Below the pieces are notes generated by a model. That model searched no databases. It was not told the origin of the DNA and was given only the letters and a program-made list of their open reading frames with translations. DNA of 64,000 nt from Mesostigma viride (taxonomy: Eukaryota; Streptophyta; Mesostigmatophyceae; Mesostigmatales; Mesostigmataceae), in NCBI GenBank assembly GCA_009746045.1, contig RPFO01000213.1, positions 62,501 to 126,500 on the forward strand, read 5' to 3'. Positions 26,399 to 38,147 of the stretch are shown here, piece after piece (within the stretch, counting starts at the first letter, position 1; each line of letters opens with the position of its first letter). The translations under genes were made by a program, and so were the position numbers.

Positions 26399-28097
26399 CC
26401 CCTCATTGGTCTTGCAGCCGATTTTCCGCCAAAAATCGACTTGCAGCCGATGCATCGGCTGCTCCGCGGGGGACCAAATTGCGCGAAAACTATTGAGAAT
26501 TAGGAAACGTTTAGCTGAGAAGATCGAAAGTTTATAATTTTCCTCACAGCATGGTACTAGGGTTCGCATACTTCTGACAAAGTTATAGAGGTGTTCTGGC
26601 CGGTCGAAGTACAAGGGGTCAGGGTACTTTTTCACGTAAAACGTGCATTCCGGAAAACGACGACCTGGCCATGGCGGCTTGCGCCCACGCATGGCATTTA
26701 CGTTTGCGTTCGAATTTTCTGGCCAAACTTAGAAAATTGATTTTATACGTCCTAAAGATGCTACAGGCCAATTTTTGGTTCGCGGGAATGCCATTTGATA
26801 GGTGTCGGCAGCGTTCTTGCTGGAAAAAACTGCGATCAGGCCGGACGATAGAAACGTTGACAGCAATACCTTTACGGCGTATTTTAAAGGATATATTGGT
26901 TTCTTTGTACTTATTATGATACATAGTAGTCATAAACGTGCAAGGGTGGCAAGAAATCGCCGAATCTAGCGACCATGCTGCACAACTTTGGTGTGCCGAA
27001 ATGCGCCATTTTGCGGCCACCGCCTGGGCCAAGGTAACGCCATTCATGCCTGGTAAAGCTTCAGCATCGTTTTCCTATCGATGTTTGACATTTATATATA
27101 CGTTCTAGCTTGTGTAGCACATTCTTTTTGCATTATTCATGCTCGTTCTTGACCCTGGCCTGGCCCCTTTCTAAAACACCCTTCTTAGATGCTTCCCTCA
27201 GTCAGTTGACCTGCCACAGTGTGATGGTGATAAGTTTTAGATGCTGTATGGGTTTGAATACCTCCATATATGTTTGTTATACATTTCCCATACACATATT
27301 GCATGATTGTGAGGCAGTTGGCTGGTCTCTGTGGCATCATCAAGCACGTAACTGGTGAGTAAAAGCTTCCCATTGACAGCATGTGCCACCAGGTGTGCTG
27401 GCCATCACCTGGCAAGCTATAGCAGCTTAGGCCTAGTTTATCCTTGCTAGGGCAGGCTGAAATAGGCTCAACGTCACTAGTTTGTTGGTGGCTGCCTCCT
27501 ATAATGTATGCCTTGCGTAGGGTATCCGTACCACGTTACCTACGTGCATGGACAAGGTGGCACCTGCACATAGGTGCCATGTAAGGGCAGTGTGATGATG
27601 CAGTTATGTTTCCCCATCATTGTGGAAGGGAAATGTATTGTATGGCATGGTTAGGGGCCATATTAGTAGGTATTAGTAGGTAGTATGCCCACCCCTACCC
27701 CCTTGGTTGCTTTTTACCAACGGTACCCCTATGGGCTGTACTGGGTGTAACTGCTGGTATACCCACCCAAATGATGACCCCAATGGCTCAAACTGTTCAG
27801 CAACTAATTGTTTATCATCCCTGAAGTGGTAGGTGCCTAGGTCTGATAACATAATTCAAAATGCACATTCTACCAAAAATGAAAACGCGCGTCTCGACCC
27901 CCCTAACTTTGGCGGTAGTTTTCTATGGCCTACCCTGCAGATATGTTAGGTTGTGATAGCTCACCCCGAAGGGCAACTCATGGACATGCTTGACCCCCAA
28001 GGACAGCCCTTGGATGTTGGTAGGTTGGGTGTGGGGTGGTTTGCACATTTAGCATTTTGCAGCCGATTTTTCGGCTTTAAATGGGACCAATGAGGGG
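26399..28097. mobile_element. piggyBac-like non-autonomous DNA transposon
   Basis: A 13-bp perfect inverted repeat, CCCCTCATTGGTC ... GACCAATGAGGGG, sits directly inside TTAA on both sides (26395-26398 and 28098-28101). TTAA duplication with C-rich 13-bp ends is the piggyBac signature. Next to each end lies a GCAGCCGATTTT block. No piggyBac transposase frame is seen in 1699 bp; open frames of up to 142 codons on the minus strand resemble nothing I know. It landed in the TTAA-rich tail of a LINE copy. Confidence 0.85.
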
Positions 28098-28101
28098 TTA
28101 A

Positions 28102-28257
28102 TAACTAATTAATTAACCTTAATAATTAATTAATTAACCTTAATTAATTATTTAATTAGCCTTAATTAATTAATTAATGAACCATAACTAATTAATTAAT
28201 TAGGGATCTGCCAAGATACTTTTCTGCGACCGCCATTAATTAATTAATTAATTATCA
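28102..28257. repeat. TTAA/AATT microsatellite tract
   Basis: Degenerate AATTAATT and CCTTAATT units right of the piggyBac-like element. The matching tract on its left side is 26282-26394. Confidence 0.8.
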
Positions 28258-30066
28258 ACATCACTCCGTTGGGAGTAGATGTAGCACATAGCCCTGAGAA
28301 GGGGCATATGGCTTTTAATACATTCTAGGCTACTTCATGCAAGGGTGGGAATGTAAGCTACCCCTGCTCTAGGTGCACCAGGGCACCCGCACCCTCATGG
28401 TCTATCACGCTATGCCCGGGTAAGGGGGGAGCATGCCTGTGAGGGGGAAGATCATCATGGCTATACAAAAACTAGAGCGTGGCGTCTCAGCAGAGAGCAG
28501 CTCTCTGCATGGGCACAGCATTACTAAATAAAACTAGGCATCGTCTGGAGTGTGGCTCATCATAGGCACACATGTACATGATTACATAAAGCGCGTGGCT
28601 TAGCTGGAATAGGGCCTCTAGGAGGCGTACATGTACATGGCCACGGTCTATCTATTCTACACTACTACTGCTGTATTCCCCTAAGCTGGGGCTTCTGGAG
28701 TCGCTGGGGCCGCGGGGGTCGCCTGCCAGGGCTTGTGGCCGACGTAGATGGCCGCCCCCTTCCAGTACACCGGCTGCCCCGCCTTGGTCTGCCGGAGCTG
28801 GTGGTAGGTCGGCCATAGCTCCCGTCGCCGTTGTTGCTGCGCCAGGGTCAAGTCGTCATCAAGGGTGAAGAGAGTCTTCTCGAGCCGCTTGCGGCGTCTG
28901 AGAAAAGAAATCTTGTCCGCCGGGGTCTTAAAGGTGAGAAGGAGCGGGGGCGGCCCTGCCTTACCCCGCGCGCGGGGAAGGCGGTGGGCGGCCAGCTCGA
29001 TCTCACCAGTAAGGCCCATGCGATCAAGGATTTCTCTCTCAAAAGCACGCGCAAGCTTCTCGGAATTCTCACCTTCCTCCATCTTGAGGTTCTTGACAAT
29101 GACGTTGAGGCTGCGCTAGGCGAGCTCGGCCTCCTCGCGGAGGTCAAGCGTCTGCCGTTGAAGCTGGGCTGCGACGGCGGAGGTGGTGGAGGTGGTGTGT
29201 TGCTTAAGCATGTCCGCCCAGGTGGTGATGGGAGGAGCATCGCCGGTCAGGCCAGCCGGGGCGGGCTTGGCGGCAATGTCCTTCACTGCCTGGGCGGTGA
29301 GGCCTGCGGTGTTCTGCAGGACCTCGATAGCGATGGCATTGTTCTTAAGACGCTGGTCGATGTCGAGGAGCTGGGCTTTGATGTCGGCGGTGGAGGTGGA
29401 GGTGGCAGTGGAGGTGGAGGCGAGGAGGGTGGAGGTGGAGGTGACGGTGGTGGAAATGTGAGGGAGCTCAGTAGCCAGCGTGCCGCCCATTGCCGCCACA
29501 TCTGCGGCAAGGGGGGTCACGTGCTGCTGAAAGGCTTCCGTGAGGATGGAGCGGTATTGGGCTGCGGAGATGGTGGGGGCCAAGATCTCGCCGTCAGACT
29601 TCGTCAGCAGGGAACAAAGAATCATGTGCTGAAGCTCGGGCCGGGGGTACAAGCCCGTCAGCAGCAGTTCGCGGCTCTGTGTAAAATTACGGCCGTCAAA
29701 TTCCAGTAGGCGACGGATGCTGTGAAAGTAGATGCACAGCTCAAGAAGCGAGGCGTAGTCCCCGAAGAAAATGCATTTCATAGCAGCGACCGGAGAAATG
29801 TTGTTGAACCAGTCGTGATCGTCGGCATGGAAGGAGTGGTACTTGAAACGCGGTTCGCGTGGAAAGGATGAGCGGCTGCGTTTAGGGTCTGGCGAGGCCG
29901 ATGGCGAGGCAGGAAGCCCGGGAGGCTGCTGGGCGGCCACCAGTGCGCGACTAGTGTCACCACTGCCTTCCGGCCCTGATGGCGAAGCTGCAGCCGGAGC
30001 TGCAGACGTATTTTCATTGCCGAGCGCAGCCGTCAGGCTGCGTTGCGTCGATGGGCGTTTGCTCAT
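28258..30066 (-). mobile_element. LINE ORF1 copy, the best preserved (family B)
   Basis: The minus-strand ATG at 30066 opens a 461-residue frame interrupted by one TAG at 29116-29118. The copy at 18.3-19.6 kb has Gln (CAG) there, so this is a C-to-T change. The N-terminal third is Ala/Ser/Pro-rich; then come a FFGDYASLLELCIYFHSIRR block, a Ser/Thr-rich coiled-coil and leucine-rich region, and a basic C-terminal block (FLRRRKRLEKTLFTLDDDLT). The layout resembles nucleic-acid-binding ORF1 proteins of L1-type LINEs, but I do not see a clear RRM. The 3' UTR (28258-28680) ends in ACTCCGTTGGGAGT. Confidence 0.8.
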
Positions 30067-30329
30067 CGTATATTGCGTAATAGCGTCGGAAAATTATATC
30101 AGCATGTGCGTCTTAGAAAGACGAAGCGATTGTGATATTCACGACTAAATTCGGTGCTCAAACGTGAAAGTTATGAGCGCCGCCGTCAGCCATGGCTACC
30201 TAGTGGCTCGTGGCTCGTGGCTCGTGGCGACCGCCATGCATCCATGAATATTTGACAGTTGTGTCACATACTTGGTAGTATCTGCAGGAAAACTGTGTGC
30301 AGACAGCTTTCACACGTGCGTGGGCATAC

Positions 30330-30911
30330 TGTTACGTCCCGGCCCAGACACACCTAGCCTGAGCTACGTAGCGAAAGACCCTTCTTGCCGGAATTAGGAA
30401 TAATCCAAGATAGCCTAAAGTAGGTTGCGCTTCACGACGTGAGTCGTGAGATATCTGGCATCACGGCTTAATGCCAAGCTAATTAGTTCACACTTATAAT
30501 GGCTAGCAATACCAATTACAAATGGATAATGCCCCGGGCTCAATGTGTAGGCGTATTCGCACTTATCAATCATTAAACCAAGAGGACGAGACTCTCGTCC
30601 TCGGACCAATTTAACCTAGGTTGATTGCGGCGCAGATACATGCCAATTTCCCTGGACCAATCCAAGCCAAACATTCCACGTAGGATCCGGGCCGACATCG
30701 ACCCTCAACTACAGGATCCACGCCTAGTACTACGAATGGACTCAGAACTGACGCGGCGCCACCGCACCGGTTCCTAAAAGGGCAACCTAGGACCAAAATA
30801 ACTAGTCCAATTCACACAAGAGTCAATGTCCATAAAACTTAGTACAACGGCCACAAGGCCTTAGTAATTTATTCCATTGTTACGTTCGACCTAAAGGGCC
30901 GGGACGTAACA
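30330..30911. mobile_element. possible solo LTR (or TIR element) with 5-bp target duplication
   Basis: The unit begins TGTTACGTCCCGGCCC and ends with the exact inverse, GGGCCGGGACGTAACA, and is flanked by CATAC on both sides (30325-30329 and 30912-30916). TG...CA ends and a 5-bp duplication fit a solo LTR left by recombination. The unusually long 16-bp inverted ends leave a small TIR transposon possible. It has no coding content. Its bounds look whole; age cannot be judged without a partner LTR. Confidence 0.6.
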
Positions 30912-31108
30912 CATACGTGCATGCATACGTCGCCGTGTTTGTACTGACGTGCGTGGCCGGGCACTCATGCACGCATTTCCAACCATGCAACATATGTGCG
31001 CATAGGTACCCAACTTTACGATATTGACATGTTGCCACCAGCGGAAGGCAAGGCCAGCGCCGGCTGACCAGTTATCTTGTATCGCTGATGAAATCAGTCG
31101 CTCCGAGC

Positions 31109-34100
31109 TTAAACTGAGGTAGCTGGCAAATCTTTCCCCGCACCTCCGCCTTGTCGTGGCCTTTGATCCTGCATTGGTTGTGGCTGCGGCAGCCCTTTTG
31201 TGGGCACATCCTGCTGCGGCAGTTGCATACTAGAGCTCGCCACCCAATGCTCGGGCACACCCGTTGAGAGAACCGCCGCCACCAAAGCGTTGCGCCCGCT
31301 CGACATCTCCCGCAAACGTGCGGCGGTGACGGCACCATCTGGGACCCCGCAACAACCGCCGCACGTAACGAGGGGGCGCACAAACGGCGCCAACGCAGGG
31401 CGTAACGACTCGGACAAAAAGGCAGCCAGCTTGCCACCATCCATGCGGCTTGTGTCCACGCCCACCGCCAGCAAGTCAGCATCCAGCTCCGCCACCCAGT
31501 TAGAGAAGAGCCGGCCCAGGTCACTGGAATGGGGCCGTAGGTCCAGCTGGCAGTAGTGCAGGACCTTGTCGGCCAGGGTGGCCGCAGGGTCATCCATGGC
31601 CACTGTTTTCTTTGAGTCTTGTTGTCGCTGTCGTCGCCGACGTCCCCATGTCCGGTGGAGAGAGCAGGCCGTCGCCAGCGCCAGCACGAGAACAAAGGCT
31701 CCCGCACCAGCGCCCACACCGATGGCAATCACCGCCCCCCCTGGTATCCCATGTCCATCCATGCAGCGTGATGGTGGAGAAATTGTGCACAAGGGTGGTG
31801 GGGTGTGGGGATGGTGTGCGGTCAGGAAGGTAGTGCTGTGGAGAAGCGGGCGTTGCGATACGGTGCATCTGGAGGCAAGAATTCAACGGCTGCCTCAGAG
31901 GGTGGCAGCATACACAGCATCCTAGTTCATCTGCCCAGGGAACCAGCTCAAGGTTGACATTCCATACTTAATAATACTCCTCAAGCATATATAAGGAAGT
32001 AAGTGAGTGAGTGAGTGAGTGAGTGAGTGAGTGAGTGAGTGAGTGAGTGAGTGAGTGAGTGAGTGAGTGAGTGAGTGAGTGAGTGAGTGAGTGAGTGGGT
32101 GGGTGGGTGGGTGGGTGGGTGGGTGGGTGGGTGGGTGGGTGGGTGGGTGGGTGGGTGGGTGGGTGGGTGGGTGGGTGGGTGGGTGGGTGGGTGGGTGGGT
32201 GGGTGGGTGGGTGGGTGGGTGGGTGGGTGGGTGGGTGGGTGGGTGGGTGGGTGGGTGGGTGGGTGGGTGGGTGGGTGGGTGGGTGGGTGGGTGGGTGGGT
32301 GGGTGGGTGGGTGGGTGGGTGGGTGGGTGGGTGGGTGGGTGGGTGGGTGGGTGGGTGGGTGGGTGAGTGAGTGAGTGAGTGAGTGAGTGAGTGAGTGAGT
32401 GAGCGAGTGAGTAAGTACTTGCGTGTCATGCGCGTGGGCATGCCACGGAGTACTATGCTAATCTCATTAGAAAAATAATTACACGAAAGTTACAAATATC
32501 GTCTGCATCATGCCCCAACCATTTAGTCACTATCAAGAATCTATAAGGTTTAGAGTAAAAAGGAGACCCGTCAAGGGTGCGTGGTGGCACTAGCTGTTCT
32601 TTGCCCATAGGAGACCCTTTCCTCTGTATTCAAAAGCAAGTGAGGCAATCCCCTCTGTATCCATACCACTGCACTCCTCTGGCAACTGTACTCCTCTGCA
32701 TCCATAATCCGGACCTCCTTGCTACATTCATCCCTTTAGAGCTGCATGTTCTGTACGCACCTTTGTCCTTTTTGAATGCCGCGTGGGTGACATTTGCCGG
32801 TGGGGGTGGCCTAGGGGGTGGGGGGCGAGGGGGGCGTGGGCTAGGAGGTGGGGGCCGAGGGGGTGGGGGGGGTGGGGGGCTAGGGGGAGGCGGCTGGGGG
32901 GGAGGTGGACGAGGGGGTGGTGGACGAGGGGGTGGTGGACTAGGGGGTGGTGGGCTAGGGGGTGGGGGCCGAGGGGGTGGGGGAGGTGTGGGGCTAGGGG
33001 GCGGTGGGCTTGGGGGTGTGGGGCTAGGGGGTGGCGGACGGGTTGGTGGGGGTGGCGATGGGGGAGCCGCAAGTGGGCCTGCATCAGGTTGTATACAGCA
33101 AGCATGTCAGAGGCATGTGAGTTGCATGTGAGTTGTGACGCTCGCAGCAAGCAGCAACCAACATGAGCAGATGGGCGAGGTTCGCTAACGTCCCCGTGAT
33201 GACATCTCATCATGGGCAAACGTGGCCGGAAGGGGGTGCGGGCAGGGGCAGCGACCAGCGTCTCAAGGGGGGGCAAACGCCAAACGGAGCGGCCAGCGGG
33301 AAAAATACGCCAGCTTCAGAATGCAACCACCCCTGCAATTTTATAGGAAACCTGAGGGAAATCAAATGGCGGGCATGTGTGTGTGGGGGGGGGGAGGGGG
33401 GCTTGAGGGACGGGAGGGGAGACTGTGAAGAAGACCCCCGTCATCTGTGACTGGCGTTAACGACGGGGACACAACAAACCAGCGACATTAAAGCAAGCTT
33501 GACAGCTGCTGGCACGGCCGGAAGAGAGAGAGTGCATCAGTAGCTTTAGTATTGCCAGGGAATGTTGTGAGTTGAAGGCAAGCTGCGGTTCTATCATTAC
33601 ACATGTGATGTGCGCACGCATTACCAGTGCAAACATGGACCAGCTGGGGAAAACAAAGGGAAAAAAAAGGCATGCAAACATGTACAGGTAACGCGCAAAG
33701 CTAGATCATAAGGGCAACGCACCAGCTGTGCAGGCATACGTCACGTCAGCGGCCAGCGTCGCGTTGATGGCGAGGTTGGACACCACCCCTTGAGGGACGG
33801 GGAAGGCGCCGGGGTTGCCCGACAGGAGGAGTTGGACTGGGCAGCATCCTTCCTCGTTTGCTGAAAGTAGCCACGTGGTGCGTTGTAGCAGGCGATGCGG
33901 ATTAAACACAAATGTTTTTCTCGCCACCAGGGCGCCAAGGAGCCACGAAGTTCAAGAACGACAAGCCGTATTGATGGGGAAAGGTTCACGTTTATGTGGC
34001 AGTCGTACCTGTGAAAAGCGATAATAGCTCAGAGGTTGAGATGTACAGCGCTGCCGTTCCTGCCGCCATCCCGAAGTATGAAATGCCGCTGCTTCCTTGG

Positions 34101-34552
34101 AGATCGAGCGCGCCATCGAAGGCGCCAAGCTCTCCCGTTACAGCGTCGGACGTTAAGAGAATGGTGGTACTAGTGCTTGTCACTCCTGGACTATCGCGGG
34201 CGGATAAAGAAGCGACTATGGTTGCGGTCATGGTGGCGTTGAACCGTTGCGGGTTCGAATTTAGGTTTTCCAGCTGGGCAAGGCCACGCATGGTGGCAGA
34301 GAACGAGATATTGATTGATAATATGCTTCCATTTAGGGGAGGAATCGCAAATTGCGTAGACCATGGAAGCCGACCAGATGGCAAGATATCTGCAGTGGAT
34401 AGTTGAACGGTCGCAAACCCTGCGGGAGGGCAATTTAAACCATAGGCAGGCCAACACGCTCCTAATATGAAGAAGACCACAGGTAGGCATGCGACGAGCC
34501 TGGACACAGGCGTGCTACACCGCACGTGGGCGTGGCCTGGCATGCCCAACAC
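31109..34552 (-). CDS. secreted/membrane protein: anchor-E-like ectodomain, Pro-rich stalk, one TM helix
   Basis: Four exons on the minus strand: 34552-34009, 33860-33723, 33078-32761 and 31740-31109. They total 1632 nt (543 residues plus stop), all junctions GT-AG and all in phase 1. Residues 1-38 form a signal peptide (LVACLPVVFFILGACWPAYG). Residues 40-228 resemble the choice-of-anchor E family (LSINISFSATMRGL, then FDGALDLQGSSGISYFG and LLSLFTG, ending DVTYACTAG). Residues 230-330 are a PPPPSPPPP/PPPPRPPPP stalk like those of algal hydroxyproline-rich wall glycoproteins. A membrane helix follows (about 335-361, AVIAIGVGAGAGAFVLVLAL), then a 180-residue cytosolic tail of no known family. 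A cell-wall or matrix attachment protein is a reasonable guess. The domain match is from memory of the family pattern. Confidence 0.72.
31999..32411 (+). repeat. (GAGT)n-(GGGT)n-(GAGT)n compound microsatellite
   Basis: A symmetric array: about 24 GAGT units, about 66 GGGT units (32096-32364), then about 11 GAGT units. It lies inside the third intron of the membrane-protein gene. Confidence 0.95.
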
Positions 34553-35000
34553 CCAACAATTACATCACGCGCTGGCAGGTTGCAAGGTGGCAGTTTCGTA
34601 ATTATTTAACTCAGGCATTCTTCCTCCCAGTCATAACTAACGTATCCTGCCAGGAGCGGGTGTCTGTGGGTACGTTCAGATTTCATCGTCCGAAATATTC
34701 ATCGAATTCAAGTCCCACGTGATTATCGGGTAGACATGGCCGATATTCGCGGGGTCATCTCCATGCAACGCGCCACAACGGACGCAGGGATCCAGCTCTG
34801 TTCTTTTACAGTACTGTACTGTAATGTCCACCTTGGCAGCATCTTCCACCCGGACACCTGCAGGACTGTCAAGTGGATCAAGTGGTTGTTGTTGTTGTTG
34901 TTGTGTCCCACGCCGCACATGAGCAGCAGAGAATCTCTAGTGGCCGAAGGCCGGATATATTTTGTATCGGTGGTACTATCGGCGCACTGTGACGTGGGAC

Positions 35001-35031
<31 letters not shown>

Positions 35032-35084
35032 CTATCGGGGTACTGTGACGTGGACGGTTGCATCATCGAATACACCCGCGTGGT
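34553..35084. other. upstream flank with two opposed AAC-tailed insertions
   Basis: No gene is seen. A (GTT)n run next to GTGTCCCACGCC (34884-34911) and a mirrored ACGTGGGACACAAC(AAC)n run (34991-35031) look like the 3' tails of two short retroposons in opposite directions. The same tail appears at 61737-61785. Confidence 0.55.
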
Positions 35085-35227
35085 CTATTAGCCTTTCACC
35101 TGGCACCTCCACACGTGTGTGTGCCCACCTTTACTTAGGATTCGCTGATACTCATTTCCCCTCTCACCTCTTTGGTCCATAATTGGCTAATAAAATATAC
35201 CCATTTCCCCGAATACACCCGCGTGGT
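35085..35227 (+). repeat. 143-bp direct repeat, left copy
   Basis: About 95% like 36467-36610. Starts TATTAGCCTTTCACCTG and ends AATACACCCGCGTG. The two copies bracket the LINE fragment at 35228-36410. Confidence 0.85.
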
Positions 35228-36410
35228 CAGCACTGACGAGGTCAGCACTTGGGTCTCCCACATGCCCTCCCTGCAAGCGTGGCAAACCCTTATAAGTGCG
35301 ATACCAGCGGCGTGGCATGCATTGATGACTGCCCCACGCAAGCCAATTATAACCGGCGACTGGGTTAGCTTCTACGCCGACGGAGTCACGCCTGCGTGCA
35401 AGGGTTTAGTCGTGACGGTTCTGCCACATGATGGGCTCCAACTACAACTGCTGGAAGCTATTCCTGGCCACAATGGGTGTCTGTATCAACTATCCACCTT
35501 ATATGCGTACACGCCATCTTCCCAGTGTCACCGCATACGCGTAGTCCCATGGTCTGTGCCAAGATCTTGCATGATCCGGCAGGACCCATTATCCCCGGTT
35601 GGGAGCATTACATGGCTACACGTGGGCAACACACGGCTCGATCTACTACATCTGGACCCGGTTGAATTTGGCTGGGTCTTAACCAAGGGGGACATCATAA
35701 CCAGCAAATGTATCTTTGAGTACACCGCAGATTGGGGTTATGATATCTTGTTGCATACGTACCATCAGCCCCATCCGGGCCGAGCCCGCTGGGGAATACA
35801 TTGGCCGGGCTACACTTGGGTTAAGATGATTACCCTGGCGGTAGACCACCCTCTCGTGGACCGCAGGGCCACTGATGTACAACATCTTCTGATGCATAGG
35901 GCGATAGGGGTCTGCGCTACGCTCAGTCCACGAGCGTTTTGGTCATGATGCATCATGCCTGTGCACACACCCTAGTGAAACCATTGAGCACAGGTTCCTT
36001 TTCTGTAATCTCCCAGGGGTTTGGACGTGGCTCATTAACATCTGGGCCGCATGGACGGCATCGCCACCCAATCTCCCAATTAGCGTGCGTACCATCATTT
36101 TCGGTATTGCTGGCACACCAGGGACCGAGCTTTCAGATTCCCAAGCAGAATGGATATGGCTACGCACTACTATGCTATACGCGATCTGGACCATACGCAA
36201 CGAGACCGTCTTTAATGTCCGCGAGGAGTATACCCGCGGCGGCGTAGTCCGGCGCTTTATATACCTATGGAATGCGGCTATGCGTCGCTACTGGTTGTTG
36301 GCTCAGGAACAACACAGGGTGTGGGACCCAGGGCCCAATAACGACAAGCCCAGCCCGCTCCAGCTTTTTCATGATCTACTGGGCCGTATAATCAGGTATT
36401 CACCATAATG
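35228..36410 (+). mobile_element. LINE reverse-transcriptase C-terminal fragment (zinc-tail clade)
   Basis: Encodes the post-RT region found also at 62830-64000: WVSHMPSLQAWQTLISAIPA, FEYTADWGYDILLH and WPGYTWVKMITLAVDHPLV. A frame shift near 35925 separates this from the end block (IRNETVFNVREEYTRGGVV to a TAA). The short segment between them holds the remains of the Cys/His zinc-binding motif. The RT core is absent. Protein similarity to the 61.8-kb copy is clear but the DNA has diverged to perhaps three quarters identity, so the two are old relatives. Confidence 0.8.
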
Positions 36411-36466
36411 CCTCACGGCGACATGACTCAGGTCCACTTGCTTCCCTGGTCTAATAACACGCCCTA

Positions 36467-36610
36467 TTAGCCTTTCACCTGTCACCTCCACACGTGTGTG
36501 TGCCCACCTTAAATTAGGATTCGCTGATACTCATTTCCCCTCTCACCTCTTTGGTCCTTAATTGGCTAATAAAAAATATACCCATTTCCCCGAAAATACA
36601 CCCGCGTGAG
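36467..36610 (+). repeat. direct repeat, right copy (about 144 bp)
   Basis: Second copy of the 35085-35227 unit, beginning just after the LINE fragment. It differs at a handful of positions. Confidence 0.85.
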
Positions 36611-37654
36611 CTCACACTTGTGGTGGAATCGATCGCACGCCAAGGAACCTCGATGCCAGAGTGGCATAGGGGTGAGGGCATGGGTACCAGAGACGGCAGG
36701 GACTACACTTCCCGGATGTGGCGACTTGGCCCCCAAACGCCGCCTGGGAACCTCAGAGACTGAAGGGCAGTAGGCTCCGCGAGGGCTTTGCCTGCCGGAG
36801 GATGCGGGTTGTACTGTAGTCACCTGGAGGTGTGCCGTGGGCCCGTGGCCCAGCCGGGGTCATAGTGAGTGGCCGCAGTGGGCGGGGTCGGTGGGCCGGG
36901 GGGGGCGGGCGGGCGTGGGTCTGGTTGGTGGCTTGTTGTCATCGTGTTCAGTTAGGTCACAGCCGGTGCGTAACTAGAAGCACGTGGAGGCGGTACAGGG
37001 CGTGGGGTACCCCCGCCAAAGGCCCCCCCCCCCCTCCGTTTAAGATTGGAGTCTGACCAATTAGTAGAATCTTACTATTATGTGATTCGATTCTACTAAT
37101 AAGTTCTATTACATCATTCTACTACTATTCTACTACTAGTAGAGGTCAAATCCATGGTCTCGTAATCATAAACCTGGGAATCTTACACGTGGGGTGGGGG
37201 TGTACAACAAGGTGTGGTGGTCATGGTTCAGTTTGGCAGTCGGGTGGGCGGATGGTGGACTTGTGCAGGCGTGGCGGGCTAGTGGCTTGTACGTGGGGCC
37301 GGGGTGGGGTGGGGTGGGGTGGGGTGGGGTGGGGTGGGGTGAGGTGCCCCCCCCGCCCCCCCCCCCGGCCCCGTCGGGGTGGCGTGGGCGACAGTGGGAC
37401 GGCGCCCGTCCCACTACGGGGGTTGGTCGGGCAGTCGCACGTGACTCGTGGGATAACGGGTGCCATTGATCGACGATGGGGTGCATACTCGTGACGTGGT
37501 GCCCAGGTGGGTGGGAACTCATGTGGGTGAAGAGGGGTGGTAGACTGGTAGTGGGACGTGCTCGCGACTGAGGTGGTGCAGTAGGTGTTTTGCTATCGGG
37601 TGGTGTGGCATGCAGGTGGTTGAGGGAATATGGAAGGCCGTACAGTAGTCACAT
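36611..37654. other. gene-free GT-rich stretch
   Basis: I see no supported gene. It contains a C run (37025-37036), an ATTCTACTA-rich patch (37065-37145) and a (GGGGT)n run at about 37302-37342 followed by C and G runs. Confidence 0.6.
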
Positions 37655-38147
37655 GGCCGGGCCCACTTCAAATGTTGCGAAAAGTGTGACACTTTTTGTC
37701 GTTTTTTTGACTTTTTCGACGATCGTCACTCTGCAGAGTGATTCGTCGTGCGAAATCGTGCGAAATTGTGCGAAATTTGCTGAAATCGTGTGAAATTTGC
37801 TGAAATCGTGCGAATTTGTGCGAAATTTGCTGAAATCGTGCGAAATTTCATGTGAAAAATGTCGACGGTAAAAATTTTTGATGTGCACAACGTGTGTGAA
37901 TTCATGCGAAATTTTGTCAAACGTCACTCCCCAAAACGACCATTGGTTGAAATCCATGCGAAATCGTGCGAAATCATGCAAAATTGTGCGAAATCGTGCG
38001 AAATCGTGCGAAAATGTGTGAAAATTTTGCGAAAATCACGCGAAAATCACGCGAACTCGTGCAAAATTTTATTTATTTTTTGCGAAAATAGCGAAAAAGT
38101 GTCACACACTTGGCTTGGACGGCGGAACATTTGAAGTGGGCCCGGCC
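37655..38147. mobile_element. TIR element with GTGCGAAAT repeat body
   Basis: A 22-bp perfect terminal inverted repeat (left 37655-37676 starting GGCCGGGCCCACTTC, right 38126-38147) is bracketed by ACAT (37651-37654 and 38148-38151). A second inverted block, GTGTGACACTTTTT, lies just inside. Between about 37740 and 38060 the sequence is built of degenerate GTGCGAAAT/GTGCGAAAAT units on the plus strand. At 493 bp it is non-coding and non-autonomous. The 4-bp duplication does not settle the superfamily. Confidence 0.75.
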
